Shown piece by piece: positions 42,356 to 51,374 of a DNA stretch of 64,000 nucleotides. Made by a program: the position numbers and the translations under genes. Below the pieces are notes generated by a model, which saw nothing but the letters and a program-made list of their open reading frames with translations, did not search any database and had not been told where the DNA came from. The first letter of the stretch is position 1; the number at the start of each line of letters is the position of its first letter. The DNA comes from an uncultured Roseibium sp. (GTDB lineage Bacteria > Pseudomonadota > Alphaproteobacteria > Rhizobiales > Stappiaceae). The DNA lies in NCBI RefSeq assembly GCF_963669205.1, contig NZ_OY769915.1, forward strand, positions 5,058,001 through 5,122,000. Reading direction: 5' to 3'.

Positions 42356-43674
42356 CCGATCAACTGGCTCAAGAAGCAAGGCAGACCCACTCACGCAGCG
42401 CACCAGGTCTGTTCATGTGTTTGCTCTTGGCACTCTCACTGTTATTGGGGCTTTCGGTTCCGGCTTCCTCGCATTTCCTGTTGAACCTGAATGTAAGGGT
42501 CATCCACGTCGAGCACACCGACGAAGGCGCCGATCTTTATGTCCGTATTCCCATGCCCTACCTCGTCGCCGGGCTCGTCGGGAAGTCGGAAGAAGATGGT
42601 CTTCCCGTTCCCGCACCCTTCACGTTCAATCGAATGGAGCAAGGTCGGCTCGTCCATCTGGTCGATTTTGACGCCTTGCAGAAGGACTCAAACGGGCTGG
42701 GGAACCTCGTCGCCGAGGGTTTCAGGCTCACCTTTGGCGACAGTGATATCCCGCTCAGCATTCAGGAGACGCGGATCCGGCGCGTGGGGACGCAGCCTCC
42801 ATTTGCAACGCTCGAGGAAGCAAAAGCCTCGATTGCAATCCCCTCCAGCCAACCCGATAAATCCGTGGAACTCTATGTAGGTGACGCGGTGGTTGACGCG
42901 AAGCTGAGGGCAGCGAGTCCAAGCCGCCTTTCAGCCTATCAGCTATCGAGCAGCCTTGACCCGGGATTGCCCGACCAGGACCAGACGGCCAATCTCATCC
43001 TGGATTATGGGCCTGGTGGAACTAAGGTGTTCCGGTCCCAGGGACTGATGGCAGAACCGGTAACGGTGTCACGGTCCACACTCGCGGCCATCTGGACGTT
43101 CGTTGTCGAAGGCATCCGGCACATTCTTGAAGGTCCGGATCACGTACTCTTCGTACTCTGTCTTGTGCTCGGCGCACGGACGCTTTCGTCCCTGGCTTGG
43201 CGGGTAACCGGGTTCACGGTTGGCCACAGCATCACGCTCAGCGCCGGTTTTTTTGGTCTCGTGCCGCAAGGCGCCTGGTTCATACCCTTGGTCGAAACCT
43301 CCATAGCGGTTTCCATTGTTTTCGCGGCGGCACTGGCTGTATGGCCGAGTGCCCGGGAAGATCGCAGCGAGTGGGCTGTTCTGCTGATCACTGGCGGTAT
43401 CGGCCTGCTGCACGGATTGGGTTTTTCCTTCGTGCTGAAAAACATCCTGCAGGTCACGTCACCGGACATCTGGCAAAGTCTTTTGGCGTTCAATGTTGGT
43501 GTCGAGATCGGACAGCTGGCAATCGTTCTGGCCGTATGGCCGGCTCTCTGGCTGCTGACCCGTGAACACGCGCGCTTGGCAAGCGTTGCGCGCGCGTCCA
43601 TCGCCTTCGGATGCGGATCTATCGCGGCCTATTGGACCGTAACCCGCCTCCAGGACGTGGTCTCAGCCATTTGA
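42352..43674 (+). CDS. HupE/UreJ family membrane protein with large extracytoplasmic domain
   Basis: 440 residues. After a signal/anchor (LLLALSLLLGLSVPASSH) comes a beta-rich domain of about 210 residues beginning FLLNLNVRVIHV, then a membrane domain with the HupE/UreJ hallmark FVVEGIRHILEGPDHVLFVL, TGFTVGHSITLSAG and GGIGLLHGLGFSF, with repeated His in helices as expected for a nickel/cobalt-type permease. Family members accompany hydrogenase or urease clusters, but this longer form (HupE_UreJ_2-like) usually occurs away from them. Coupled to the upstream 611-residue protein. The transported species, if any, is not known. Confidence 0.83.
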   Translation: MTDQLAQEARQTHSRSAPGLFMCLLLALSLLLGLSVPASSHFLLNLNVRVIHVEHTDEGADLYVRIPMPYLVAGLVGKSEEDGLPVPAPFTFNRMEQGRLVHLVDFDALQKDSNGLGNLVAEGFRLTFGDSDIPLSIQETRIRRVGTQPPFATLEEAKASIAIPSSQPDKSVELYVGDAVVDAKLRAASPSRLSAYQLSSSLDPGLPDQDQTANLILDYGPGGTKVFRSQGLMAEPVTVSRSTLAAIWTFVVEGIRHILEGPDHVLFVLCLVLGARTLSSLAWRVTGFTVGHSITLSAGFFGLVPQGAWFIPLVETSIAVSIVFAAALAVWPSAREDRSEWAVLLITGGIGLLHGLGFSFVLKNILQVTSPDIWQSLLAFNVGVEIGQLAIVLAVWPALWLLTREHARLASVARASIAFGCGSIAAYWTVTRLQDVVSAI

Positions 43675-43688
43675 TTGCCGAGTGACAG

Positions 43689-46046
43689 TCAAATGCGTCT
43701 TCCCGCCGTGAGCCCGTTGACCTTCTCGATGATGGACTCCGCGTCGATCCCGAAATGCCGGTGGAGCTCGCCGATCGTGCCGGTCTGGCCGAAATGCTCG
43801 ACGCCGAGCGGGATCGTCTGGTGGCCCGCGACGCTGCCGAGCCAGGCAAGCGTTGCCGGATGACCGTCGATGACGGTGATCAGTTTGCAGTGTTGCGGCA
43901 GCGTCTCCGTCAGCCGTTCGATATGCGAGACCGCGGCTGCGTTGCCGCGCGATCTTGCCCGCTGCGCCGCCGTCCAGCCGGCATTCAGCCTGTCGGCGGA
44001 TGTGACCGCCAGAACGCCGACGTCCCGCCGGTTGCCGGCAAGCTGACCCGCGGCTTTTATCGCTTCCGGCGCGACGACGCCCTGATAGGCGATGACGACG
44101 TCGCAGTTCGGGCCCGGTTTGCGCAGCCAGTAGGCCCCGTCGATTGCCCCCTGGCGAAAGGCCTCGTCGGCCCGCTTGACGGGCTGCTCGATCGGGTTGG
44201 TCGACAGGCGCAGATAGACCGAGCCGCCGGTCTCGTCACGCAACCAGGTCCGCTCGTCCGGATCGCCTTCCCCTTCCCGCTGCAGATAGTCGAAAGCCCA
44301 TTCCATGATCACGGCAAGCTCGTCCGCGAAGGCGGGTTCGAAAGCCGCAAGCCCGTCCTGGCTCATGCCGATCAGCGGCGTGCCGATTGACTGGTGCGCC
44401 CCGCCTTCCGGCGCCAGCGTCGCCCCTGACGGCGTCCCGACGATCATGAACCTGGCATCCTGGTAGCAGGCATAGTTGAGGGCATCGAGGCCGCGGCAGA
44501 CAAAGGGATCGTAAACGGTCCCGATCGGAATGAGGCGATCACCGAACAGCGAGTGCGACAGCCCCGCGGCCCCGAGCAGCAGGAACAGGTTCATTTCCGC
44601 AATGCCGAGTTCGATATGCTGACCGTCCGGCGTGAATTCCCATTTGGCGGTTGATGGAATGCGATGTTCGATGAAGGCATCGGCCTTGGCATGGCGGGCG
44701 AAGAGTTTCCGGCGGTTGACCCAGGGACCGAGATTTGTTGTCCCCGTTACATCCGGCGACGTCGTGACGATCCGCTCGGCAAGCTTACTGTCCCCCTTGG
44801 AAAGATCATCGAGCACCTTGCCGAAGGCCATCTGCGAGGAGATCTCTCCTCCCGGCTGCAGGTCGATGCGGGGCACGTCGATCCGGGCGTCGGAATAGCG
44901 CCGTCTTCCCTTTGCAAAGAACGGAACCTCATCGAGAAACGCCTGCAGGGCCGGAACGTCTTCCACCGTCGCAAAAGGCTCCCATTCCTCTCCTTCAGAG
45001 ACACCCATATGCGCCTGCCAGTCGCGCATCTGGGCCTTGTTCATCAGTCCGCCGTGATTGTCCTTGTGTCCTGCAATGGGTGTCCCCCATCCCTTGACCG
45101 TGTAGGCGAGAAAGCAGGTCGGCCGGTCGTGGTCGATTGCCGCGAACGCCTCGGCCATCGTCCGCGTGCAGTTGCCGCCCAGGTTTTCCATCAGGTCGGC
45201 AAGTTCGGCGTCGTTGCGCCGGTCGATCAGGGCGGTGACGTCGCCCTGATCGCCGAGATCGTCCATCAGTCTTTGCCGCCAGACTGCGCCGCCCATGAAG
45301 GTCAGGGCGGAGTAGTCCTGGTTGGAACAGGCATCGATCCACTCACGCAAACGCGCACCGCCGGGTTCGGCGAAAGCGGCCCGCTGCAAAGCGCCGTATT
45401 TCACGCGCACGACATCCCAACCGAAGGCATCGAAGGTTTTCTCCACCCGGTCGAACAGGCCCTCGCGCACGATGCCGTCAAGCGACTGCCGGTTATAGTC
45501 AATGATCCACCAGCAGTTTCTGAGATCGTTTTTCCAGCCTTCCTGGAGGGCTTCGTAGACATTGCCTTCGTCGAGTTCCGCATCTCCGACAAGCGCGATC
45601 ATCCGCCCGAGCGGGCGCTCCGCCGCCCACGGCTTGGCAGTGATGTAGTCCTGAACCAGCGAGGCGAAGGATGTGATCGCAACGCCGAGGCCGACCGAGC
45701 CGGTTGAAAAGTCCACGTCGTCGCTGTCCTTGGTGCGCGACGGGTAGGATTGCACACCTCCGAAGCCGCGGAAGTTTTCCATCTTCTCCCGACTCTGGTT
45801 GCCCATCAGATACTGGATCGCGTGGAAGACCGGCGATGCGTGTGGTTTCACCGCAACGCGGTCCTCGGGCCTGAGCGCGGAAAAATAGAGCGCCGTCATG
45901 ATCGACACCATTGAGGCCGAACTCGCCTGGTGGCCGCCGACCTTGATCCCGTCGACCTTCGGCCTGACGTGGTTGGCATGGTGGATCATCCAGTGTGACA
46001 GCCACAATAGCCGCTTTTCGATGGTTTTGAGATGCTCGATATGCAT
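43689..46046 (-). CDS. Homodimeric PDH-E1-like 2-oxoacid dehydrogenase/transketolase (MdeB-like)
   Basis: 785 residues of the AceE-like E1 family: an N-terminal His-rich segment (HWMIHHANHVRP, GGHQASSAS), the thiamine-diphosphate motif GDAELDEGN (from Gly154) ending in DYNRQSLDG, GHKDNHGGLMNK, and a transketolase-like second half (ELGIAEMNLFLLLGAAGLS, EGGAHQSIGTPL). No E2 or E3 gene is adjacent, unlike a normal PDH operon. Together with the divergent Lrp regulator it recalls Pseudomonas putida mdeB, which serves 2-oxobutyrate oxidation after methionine breakdown; substrate here is inferred only. ATG 46044-46046 has GGGGA upstream; an in-frame TTG lies 12 codons earlier. Confidence 0.85.
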   Translation of the reverse strand: MHIEHLKTIEKRLLWLSHWMIHHANHVRPKVDGIKVGGHQASSASMVSIMTALYFSALRPEDRVAVKPHASPVFHAIQYLMGNQSREKMENFRGFGGVQSYPSRTKDSDDVDFSTGSVGLGVAITSFASLVQDYITAKPWAAERPLGRMIALVGDAELDEGNVYEALQEGWKNDLRNCWWIIDYNRQSLDGIVREGLFDRVEKTFDAFGWDVVRVKYGALQRAAFAEPGGARLREWIDACSNQDYSALTFMGGAVWRQRLMDDLGDQGDVTALIDRRNDAELADLMENLGGNCTRTMAEAFAAIDHDRPTCFLAYTVKGWGTPIAGHKDNHGGLMNKAQMRDWQAHMGVSEGEEWEPFATVEDVPALQAFLDEVPFFAKGRRRYSDARIDVPRIDLQPGGEISSQMAFGKVLDDLSKGDSKLAERIVTTSPDVTGTTNLGPWVNRRKLFARHAKADAFIEHRIPSTAKWEFTPDGQHIELGIAEMNLFLLLGAAGLSHSLFGDRLIPIGTVYDPFVCRGLDALNYACYQDARFMIVGTPSGATLAPEGGAHQSIGTPLIGMSQDGLAAFEPAFADELAVIMEWAFDYLQREGEGDPDERTWLRDETGGSVYLRLSTNPIEQPVKRADEAFRQGAIDGAYWLRKPGPNCDVVIAYQGVVAPEAIKAAGQLAGNRRDVGVLAVTSADRLNAGWTAAQRARSRGNAAAVSHIERLTETLPQHCKLITVIDGHPATLAWLGSVAGHQTIPLGVEHFGQTGTIGELHRHFGIDAESIIEKVNGLTAGRRI

Positions 46047-46169
46047 TGCCCGATCCCCGGTGAGTATGGCGTTTTGCGTCAATTTATCTTCGGCGTGAGG
46101 CAGGTTTCTTGCTATTTCATACGCCTATTGGATAGATATTGACTTTATTCACCAACAAAAGGATTGATT

Positions 46170-46640
46170 GTGGTGAAATCCGCCAACCTGGACGCATTCG
46201 ATATCCAGATCCTGCGCGAACTCCGTCAGAACGGCAGAATTTCCCTTCAGGATCTGTCGGAGCGCGTCGGTCTCAGTCCGACACCGGTCGCGCGCCGGCT
46301 GCGCCAGCTGGAGGAAGGCGGCATCGTAACCGGCTATTGCGCCCTCATTGACGAGGTTGCCTTGGGCTACGAGGTCTCCGTCTTCGTCTCGGTTCAACTG
46401 GACAAGCAGGTTGATGTGTCGCTGGACCAGTTTGAAAACGCGATCCAGACCTTTCCCGAAGTCGTCGATTGCTGGCTGATGACCGGCAACCGCGACTATC
46501 TCCTGCGCGTCGCAACGACCGGGCTTGCAGCGTTCGAGACCTTTCTGACCGGCAAACTCACCAAGGTTCCGGGCGTCGCCAATATCGAAAGCTCGATCCC
46601 GTTGCGGCGCGTGAAATCGGGCGTCGCCCGCACGCCTTAG
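46170..46640 (+). CDS. Lrp/AsnC family transcriptional regulator
   Basis: About 156 residues. The helix-turn-helix (ILRELRQNGRISLQDLSERV, GLSPTPVARRLRQLEEGGIV) is followed by the RAM ligand domain (EVSVFVSVQLDKQ, FPEVVDCWLMTGNRDYLLRV, VPGVANIESSIPL). Amino acids are the usual effectors. GTG 46170 follows AAAAGGA by 6 bases and is preferred; GTG 46173 is possible. Divergent from the PDH-E1-like gene, which it probably controls as MdeR controls mdeAB. Confidence 0.92.
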   Translation: MVKSANLDAFDIQILRELRQNGRISLQDLSERVGLSPTPVARRLRQLEEGGIVTGYCALIDEVALGYEVSVFVSVQLDKQVDVSLDQFENAIQTFPEVVDCWLMTGNRDYLLRVATTGLAAFETFLTGKLTKVPGVANIESSIPLRRVKSGVARTP

Positions 46641-47073
46641 AAGAGACCCCGGTACGCGTAATTCAGGCCGGAGATGCGAACAGGGGTGAGAGATGCTTGA
46701 AGCTGGCAGCCGATCCTTCGAGACAGCGCTTCGCGCTTCCTCAGGATGAGGATCTTCAAGCGTTTAAGTCATCCCGGCCAAGCGTAGCGCGAGCCGGGAC
46801 CGGGGAGGCAACGGCCGGTCGGTTGGTCCGGTGCACCAACCGGCAGATCGGGGCTCTCCGGCCCCGGGTCTCACGCAGTTCGCCCGGGGTGACGAATGGA
46901 AATGCGATGCGTTTTTTCCGGATTCTGCATCCGATCAGGAGTGCCACCGTTGTTTACCTCATCCTGAGGTGCGAAGGGCAGCGAAGCCTCGAAGGATGGG
47001 CCACGGGCACCGAAATTCCGTGTACTCGTCACTCACGCCGGTGTCCGGAAGAACGAAATTCACGACGACATGC
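46641..47073. repeat. Mosaic of alphaproteobacterial intergenic palindromic repeats
   Basis: About 430 bases without a gene. Two copies of one repeat lie in inverted orientation: 46957-46997 runs CCTCATCCTGAGG ... CTCGAAGGAT, and 46713-46751 is the same on the minus strand. Between them are further GC-rich hairpins: one near 46768-46803 (CATCCCGG ... GCCGGGAC), a perfect 8-bp repeat CGGTTGGT/ACCAACCG at 46820-46842, and another near 46862-46893 (CCCCGGGTCTC ... CGCCCGGGGTGAC). Such units are dispersed through many alphaproteobacterial genomes. An open frame across this region is an artefact of the repeats. Confidence 0.7.
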
Positions 47074-47110
47074 AAAAAAGGGCCGGCTTCCGGGGAACCT
47101 GAAGCCGGCC
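47074..47110 (-). terminator. Rho-independent terminator of the aldehyde dehydrogenase gene
   Basis: GGCCGGCTTC (47081-47090), a 10-base loop and GAAGCCGGCC (47101-47110) form a perfect 10-bp stem; the A-run at 47074-47079 is the U-tract on the minus strand. It lies 30 bases past the aldehyde dehydrogenase stop codon. Confidence 0.85.
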
Positions 47111-47140
47111 AGGGCAGGCAGGACGAGCTGACGTGGGAGG

Positions 47141-48634
47141 TCAGCTGATCCTGGCTGCGATGCTCTTGGTCTTGCAATAGCTGGTCAGGCCTTCCAGGCC
47201 CTTCTCGCGGCCGAAGCCGGACTTCTTGTTTCCGCCGAACGGCACTTCGATTCCGCCGGCAAAATACTCGTTGATGTAGATTTGCCCGGCGTCGATCTTG
47301 CGGGCGAGTTGATGCGCCCTGGCGAAATCCGAGGTGTAGATGCCGGCGACGAGACCGTATTGGCAGTCATTGGCAAGCGCGAGGGCGTGGTCCGCGTCGT
47401 CCGCGATCTGGACCGTCAGCACCGGTCCGAAAATTTCCTCGCGGGCCAGTTCATTGTCCGCCGCAACCGCATCGACGATGGTCGGTTCAAAAAACCAGCC
47501 GCGCCCCGTTGCCGGGTCTTCGGTGACCGAACCGCCGGTGACGATTTCAGCCGCATTGGCCCTGGCCCGGTCGAGAAAACCGTTGATCTTTGCAAGGTGC
47601 TCCAACGAATTCACCGGTCCCACATCCGGATTGCCGAGGCCATGCCCCAGCTTCAAGGCCTTGGTCCGTGCCACAAGCTCCGCAACGAAGTCGTCATGAA
47701 TGCTCTTTTCGATCACCAGACGCGAACCGGCGGAACAGATCTGACCGGCATTTTCGTAGATCGCGCCGAGCACACCGGACAGCGCCTGCTCGCGATCGCA
47801 GTCGCCGAGCACGACCACGGGAGACTTGCCGCCGAGTTCCAGAACGACGCGGGTGATATCTTCCGCCGCCGCTTTCATGACGGCGCGGCCGGTCTGGACC
47901 GAACCGGTGAAGGTGATGTGATCGACATCGGGATGAACGGTCAGCGGCGCACCGGTCTCCGCGCCCGTTCCGGTGACGACATTGCAGACGCCCGCCGGCA
48001 AACCGGCCTTGAAAAGCAGGTCCGCCAGCAGCAGCGCGGTAAACGGCGTCTGCTCCGCCGGTTTGGCAACCACGGTGCATCCGGCCGCAAGCGCAGGCGC
48101 AAACCCGCGTGCGGCCGTTGAAATAGGAAAGTTCCAGGGAATGATGTGAGCCGTCACGCCGACCGGTTCGTGGATCGTATAGCCGACATAATCCGGACCG
48201 AGCGGAAAGCTGTCGCCCTGCAGCTTGTCGCAGGCCCCGGCGTAATACTCGAATGCGCGGGCCGCCCCCCGAACATCGCCCATCGCTTCCTGCAGCGCCT
48301 TGCCACTGTCCAGCGTTTCCACCACCGCAAGCAGATCCAGGTTCTCAAGGATCAGCGCGGATGTCCGCTGCAGGATCCTTGAGCGTTCAACCGGGGCCAT
48401 GTCGCGCCAGACGGTGTCGAACGCCCGGCGCGACGAGGCGACGGCCTGATCGACATCCTCTTTCGTGCCGCCCGTGAAACGGGCGAAAGGCGTACCCGCG
48501 CCCGGATCGAAACTCTCCATGGTCCGGTTATGCGCCGGTTGCGAGAACCCCCCGTCGATGAAGTGGCCGGCCGGCAGCACGCCAAGTGTCCCGGTGTTCT
48601 TGTATTCCGCGATCAATTCGTTTGCGTTCGCCAT
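47141..48634 (-). CDS. Aldehyde dehydrogenase (NAD(P)-dependent)
   Basis: 497 residues, normal ALDH length. Motifs: cofactor/oxyanion segment IIPWNFPISTAARG, VVAKPAEQTP, FTGSVQTGRAVM, catalytic Glu in VLELGGKSPVVVLG, catalytic Cys in ENAGQICSAGSRL, EEIFGPVLTV, and C-terminal PFGGNKKSGFGREKG. The group is the betaine-aldehyde/4-aminobutyraldehyde-like class, fitting oxidation of an aldehyde made by the amine or alcohol oxidases of the same island. ATG 48632-48634 has GGGAG upstream. It begins one base after the enolase-family gene stop and ends at its own terminator. Confidence 0.93.
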   Translation of the reverse strand: MANANELIAEYKNTGTLGVLPAGHFIDGGFSQPAHNRTMESFDPGAGTPFARFTGGTKEDVDQAVASSRRAFDTVWRDMAPVERSRILQRTSALILENLDLLAVVETLDSGKALQEAMGDVRGAARAFEYYAGACDKLQGDSFPLGPDYVGYTIHEPVGVTAHIIPWNFPISTAARGFAPALAAGCTVVAKPAEQTPFTALLLADLLFKAGLPAGVCNVVTGTGAETGAPLTVHPDVDHITFTGSVQTGRAVMKAAAEDITRVVLELGGKSPVVVLGDCDREQALSGVLGAIYENAGQICSAGSRLVIEKSIHDDFVAELVARTKALKLGHGLGNPDVGPVNSLEHLAKINGFLDRARANAAEIVTGGSVTEDPATGRGWFFEPTIVDAVAADNELAREEIFGPVLTVQIADDADHALALANDCQYGLVAGIYTSDFARAHQLARKIDAGQIYINEYFAGGIEVPFGGNKKSGFGREKGLEGLTSYCKTKSIAARIS

Positions 48635-48635
48635 C

Positions 48636-49742
48636 TCAGTGCTCCCGGGAACTGATCTTGTAGGTGGATTTGGCAAGCCATTCAGGATTGATCTCCACGC
48701 CCCACCCCGGCGCGTCCGTCACCGTCGCGTGGCCGTCGGTGATCGTATAGGGCGACGACACATAAAGGTCGGTCTGCCACGGGTAGTAGTCTTCCTGCTC
48801 GATCGAGAATTCGAGATACTTGCCCGCATTCGGGATCGCCCTGAGCAGATGCATGGTAAAGAGCGTCACTAGCGACAGGTTGGCGGCATGCGGCGTGCAC
48901 GGGATACCCGCCTGATCGGCCATCTCTGCCACCTGCATGCTGCGCAGCATTCCGCCGAGATAGCAGACGTCCGGCTGGATGATGTCGACGGCCCGCTGGT
49001 CGATCATGCGCTTCCAGTCGACAAGCGAACAGTCCTGCTCCCCGCCGGTGACATCGATATCGAGCGCATCGGTGACCTGCTTCGTCTGGTCGTAATGCCA
49101 GTAAGGGCACGGCTCCTCGTAATGCGAGATGCCGTTGTCCTGCAGGAAATGCCCGATCTCGATCGCCTTTTGCGGCGAGTAGCAGGAATTCGCATCAACC
49201 AGCAGCGCCGTATCGTCGGAAAACGCCCGGCGCATTGTCGGAACGATCTCTTCCGTCCGGCCCGGCCACTCGTCCTGGTCCCGCCCGCACTCTGCGCCGA
49301 TCCTGAACTTGAAGGCCGTGAAGCCGAAATCGTCCTGCTGCTTCTTCAGCCGGTCGGCTTCGTCCTGTGGTGTGATATCCCGCTTCATCGACGAGCCATA
49401 GGCCCGCACCCGGCCCGGCGTGCCGCCGAGGAGTTCACACACCGGTTTGCCTTCCAGCCTGCCCCTCAGGTCGAACAGCGCGGTATCCAGCCCGCCCATG
49501 GCGCGGCGCAGGTAGGAGCCCGGAAACTTGTGCTCCCGGTCCGGAATGATGTCCATCAGGTGCGCGACGTCGAACGCGTCTTCGCCCAGCGCGTAGGGAG
49601 CGACCTGGCGATGCACCACTTCGGCGGTGATATCGGCATAATACGGCGCAACCTGCCCCCACCCGGCGGCGCCAGTGTCCGCCGTTACCCGGACAAAGCA
49701 GACGAATTCGTCTGTAAACGTTTCTATCGATTGGATTTTCAT
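48636..49742 (-). CDS. Mandelate racemase/muconate-lactonizing (enolase superfamily) enzyme
   Basis: 368 residues: capping domain (1-125) and barrel. Metal ligands are in LLVDANSCY (Asp), HYEEP (Glu) and VTGGEQD (Glu); the His-Asp dyad is IQPDVCYLGG and TPHAANLS. On the first catalytic strand the family K-x-K reads K145-F-R147, so the second lysine is replaced by arginine. Such enzymes abstract the alpha proton of a carboxylate and usually dehydrate sugar acids or epimerise amino-acid derivatives; the substrate is unknown. Operon with the aldehyde dehydrogenase (one-base gap), divergent from the MocR regulator. ATG 49740-49742 begins the capping domain. Confidence 0.88.
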   Translation of the reverse strand: MKIQSIETFTDEFVCFVRVTADTGAAGWGQVAPYYADITAEVVHRQVAPYALGEDAFDVAHLMDIIPDREHKFPGSYLRRAMGGLDTALFDLRGRLEGKPVCELLGGTPGRVRAYGSSMKRDITPQDEADRLKKQQDDFGFTAFKFRIGAECGRDQDEWPGRTEEIVPTMRRAFSDDTALLVDANSCYSPQKAIEIGHFLQDNGISHYEEPCPYWHYDQTKQVTDALDIDVTGGEQDCSLVDWKRMIDQRAVDIIQPDVCYLGGMLRSMQVAEMADQAGIPCTPHAANLSLVTLFTMHLLRAIPNAGKYLEFSIEQEDYYPWQTDLYVSSPYTITDGHATVTDAPGWGVEINPEWLAKSTYKISSREH

Positions 49743-49813
49743 AGTTGCATCAGGCTCTTGCGGCAGAGGTCTCCGCGGGAAAAACATGGGTCTCTTCAAG
49801 CTAACCTACGCAT

Positions 49814-49836
49814 AATTGGACTTGATTTAAGGTCCG
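49814..49836. promoter_or_regulatory. Candidate MocR binding site, divergent promoter
   Basis: AATTGGACT, then ten bases, then TCCG. The same spacing pattern, with the identical 9-mer, recurs at 51375-51396 before the importer genes. It lies between the enolase-family start and the MocR start. Confidence 0.45.
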
Positions 49837-49872
49837 TTTTGCTGAAAGTCTCATACCAATTGGGAGGAAAGC

Positions 49873-51372
49873 ATGAAGCGGCACGCAGGCGCGGTCCTGT
49901 CATCCATCAAGATCGACAAGTCCGCGGAAAAGAAAATCTCGATCCAGCTCTACATGTCCTTGCGCGACCTGCTCCTGGCAGGCGCGTTGACACCGGGCGA
50001 ACGATTGCCGGCCACACGGACCCTGGCGCGGGAAATCGGCGTGTCGCGCACGACCGTGATCGACGCCATCGACAGGCTGATATCGGAAGGTCTTCTGGAA
50101 GCGCGGGTCGGCTCCGGCACATTTGTCAGTGAAGCCCTGAACGCCCGTCTGGCGCCCAGACCGTCCGCGACCGCCGACAACATCGTTCCGGTCGTGCCGC
50201 GCCTGTCCCATGCGTCCCGCCATGCGATCCCCGATTTTGCCCCCCGCGCACGCCTTCCGCACAGGTCCGAAGCCTTTGTGACAGCCCTGCCCGCGCTCGA
50301 TGCCTTTCCCATGGCCCAATGGGCGAAACTGTCGGCGCGGCACTGGCGCAAGGATCGCGATCGCATAACCGGTTACGGAGAACCTTCCGGATATCCGGGT
50401 CTCAGGAATGCGATTGCGCGGCAGCTCAACGCCTCGCGCGGCATCAAGTGTTCCCCGGAACAGATCTTCATCACCAACGGAGCCCAGCGCGCCTTCTCGC
50501 TCGTCGGCGGTATGCTGGTCAATCCGGGTGAACCGATCTGGTTCGAGAACCCCGGCGCGATCGGCGCGCGCAACGCCTTCGTCGCGATCGGCGCCTCCCC
50601 GGTTCCGGTCAGGGTCGACGAGGACGGCCTCTGCATAGAGGACGGCTTGTCAAAGGCCCCCCATTTCCGCCTCGCCTTCGTCACCCCCTCACACCAGCAG
50701 CCGCTCGGTCACGTCATGAGCCTGTCCCGCCGGCTCGCGCTCCTGAAGGCGGCCAATGATGCCGATGCGATGATCGTGGAAGACGACTATGACGGCGAGT
50801 TCTATTACGGCGACCAGCCGCCGCCGACGCTCAAGAGCATCGACACGCACGGGCGCGTCATCTATGTCGGCACCTTCTCCAAATCGCTGTTCCCGGCGCT
50901 GAGGCTCGGCTTCGTGCTTGTGCCCGAGCCTTTGGTGGAAAGCTTCGAGCGCGTCTGCCAGACCTGGCTCGCCGGCGTACCGACCGTAACCCAGGCGATC
51001 GTCGCCGACTTCATGGACGAGGGCATGTTCGCCACGCATATCCGCACCATGCGCCAGCTCTACAGGGAACGTCACGATGCGCTGATGGAAGAGGCGCGCA
51101 GACTTGCGGGACAGATCGACCTTCAGCCGACAAGAAGCGGTTTTCATGCGGTCGGGCTGGTGCACCCGTCCCTTGACGAAAACCTGATCGTCGCAAAAGC
51201 CGCCGATGAGGGCATCACCACGGTGCCGCTGTCGCGCTACGCCCTCGCCCCGATCTCGCAACGCGGCCTTGTGCTCGGCTTCGGCAGCACCAGTCCCGAG
51301 GAAATCCGAAAAGGCATCGACATACTTGAGAAAATTGTCACGACCGGTCATTGTGAAAGGCTGTCGGCATAA
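49873..51372 (+). CDS. MocR/PdxR-type regulator (GntR helix-turn-helix plus aminotransferase domain)
   Basis: 499 residues. Residues about 20-90 are a GntR winged helix (ISIQLYMSLRDLLLAG, LPATRTLAREIGVSRTTVID, GSGTFVSEAL). Residues about 125-490 are a fold-type I aminotransferase-like domain with ITGYGEPSGYPGLRNAIA, ITNGAQRAFSLV, VEDDYDGEFYYGD and the PLP lysine in YVGTFSKSLFPALRLGF. MocR proteins (GabR, TauR, EnuR) use PLP to sense an amine or amino acid and activate its catabolic genes. Here it stands between the ALDH/enolase pair and the importer/flavoenzyme set and is very likely their common regulator. Confidence 0.93.
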   Translation: MKRHAGAVLSSIKIDKSAEKKISIQLYMSLRDLLLAGALTPGERLPATRTLAREIGVSRTTVIDAIDRLISEGLLEARVGSGTFVSEALNARLAPRPSATADNIVPVVPRLSHASRHAIPDFAPRARLPHRSEAFVTALPALDAFPMAQWAKLSARHWRKDRDRITGYGEPSGYPGLRNAIARQLNASRGIKCSPEQIFITNGAQRAFSLVGGMLVNPGEPIWFENPGAIGARNAFVAIGASPVPVRVDEDGLCIEDGLSKAPHFRLAFVTPSHQQPLGHVMSLSRRLALLKAANDADAMIVEDDYDGEFYYGDQPPPTLKSIDTHGRVIYVGTFSKSLFPALRLGFVLVPEPLVESFERVCQTWLAGVPTVTQAIVADFMDEGMFATHIRTMRQLYRERHDALMEEARRLAGQIDLQPTRSGFHAVGLVHPSLDENLIVAKAADEGITTVPLSRYALAPISQRGLVLGFGSTSPEEIRKGIDILEKIVTTGHCERLSA

Positions 51373-51374
51373 TC

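Noticed and set aside
46469..47131. A 220-codon plus-strand open frame across the Lrp gene end and the repeat region
   Set aside because: Its sequence is made of translated palindromic repeats and the antisense or out-of-frame part of the Lrp gene.
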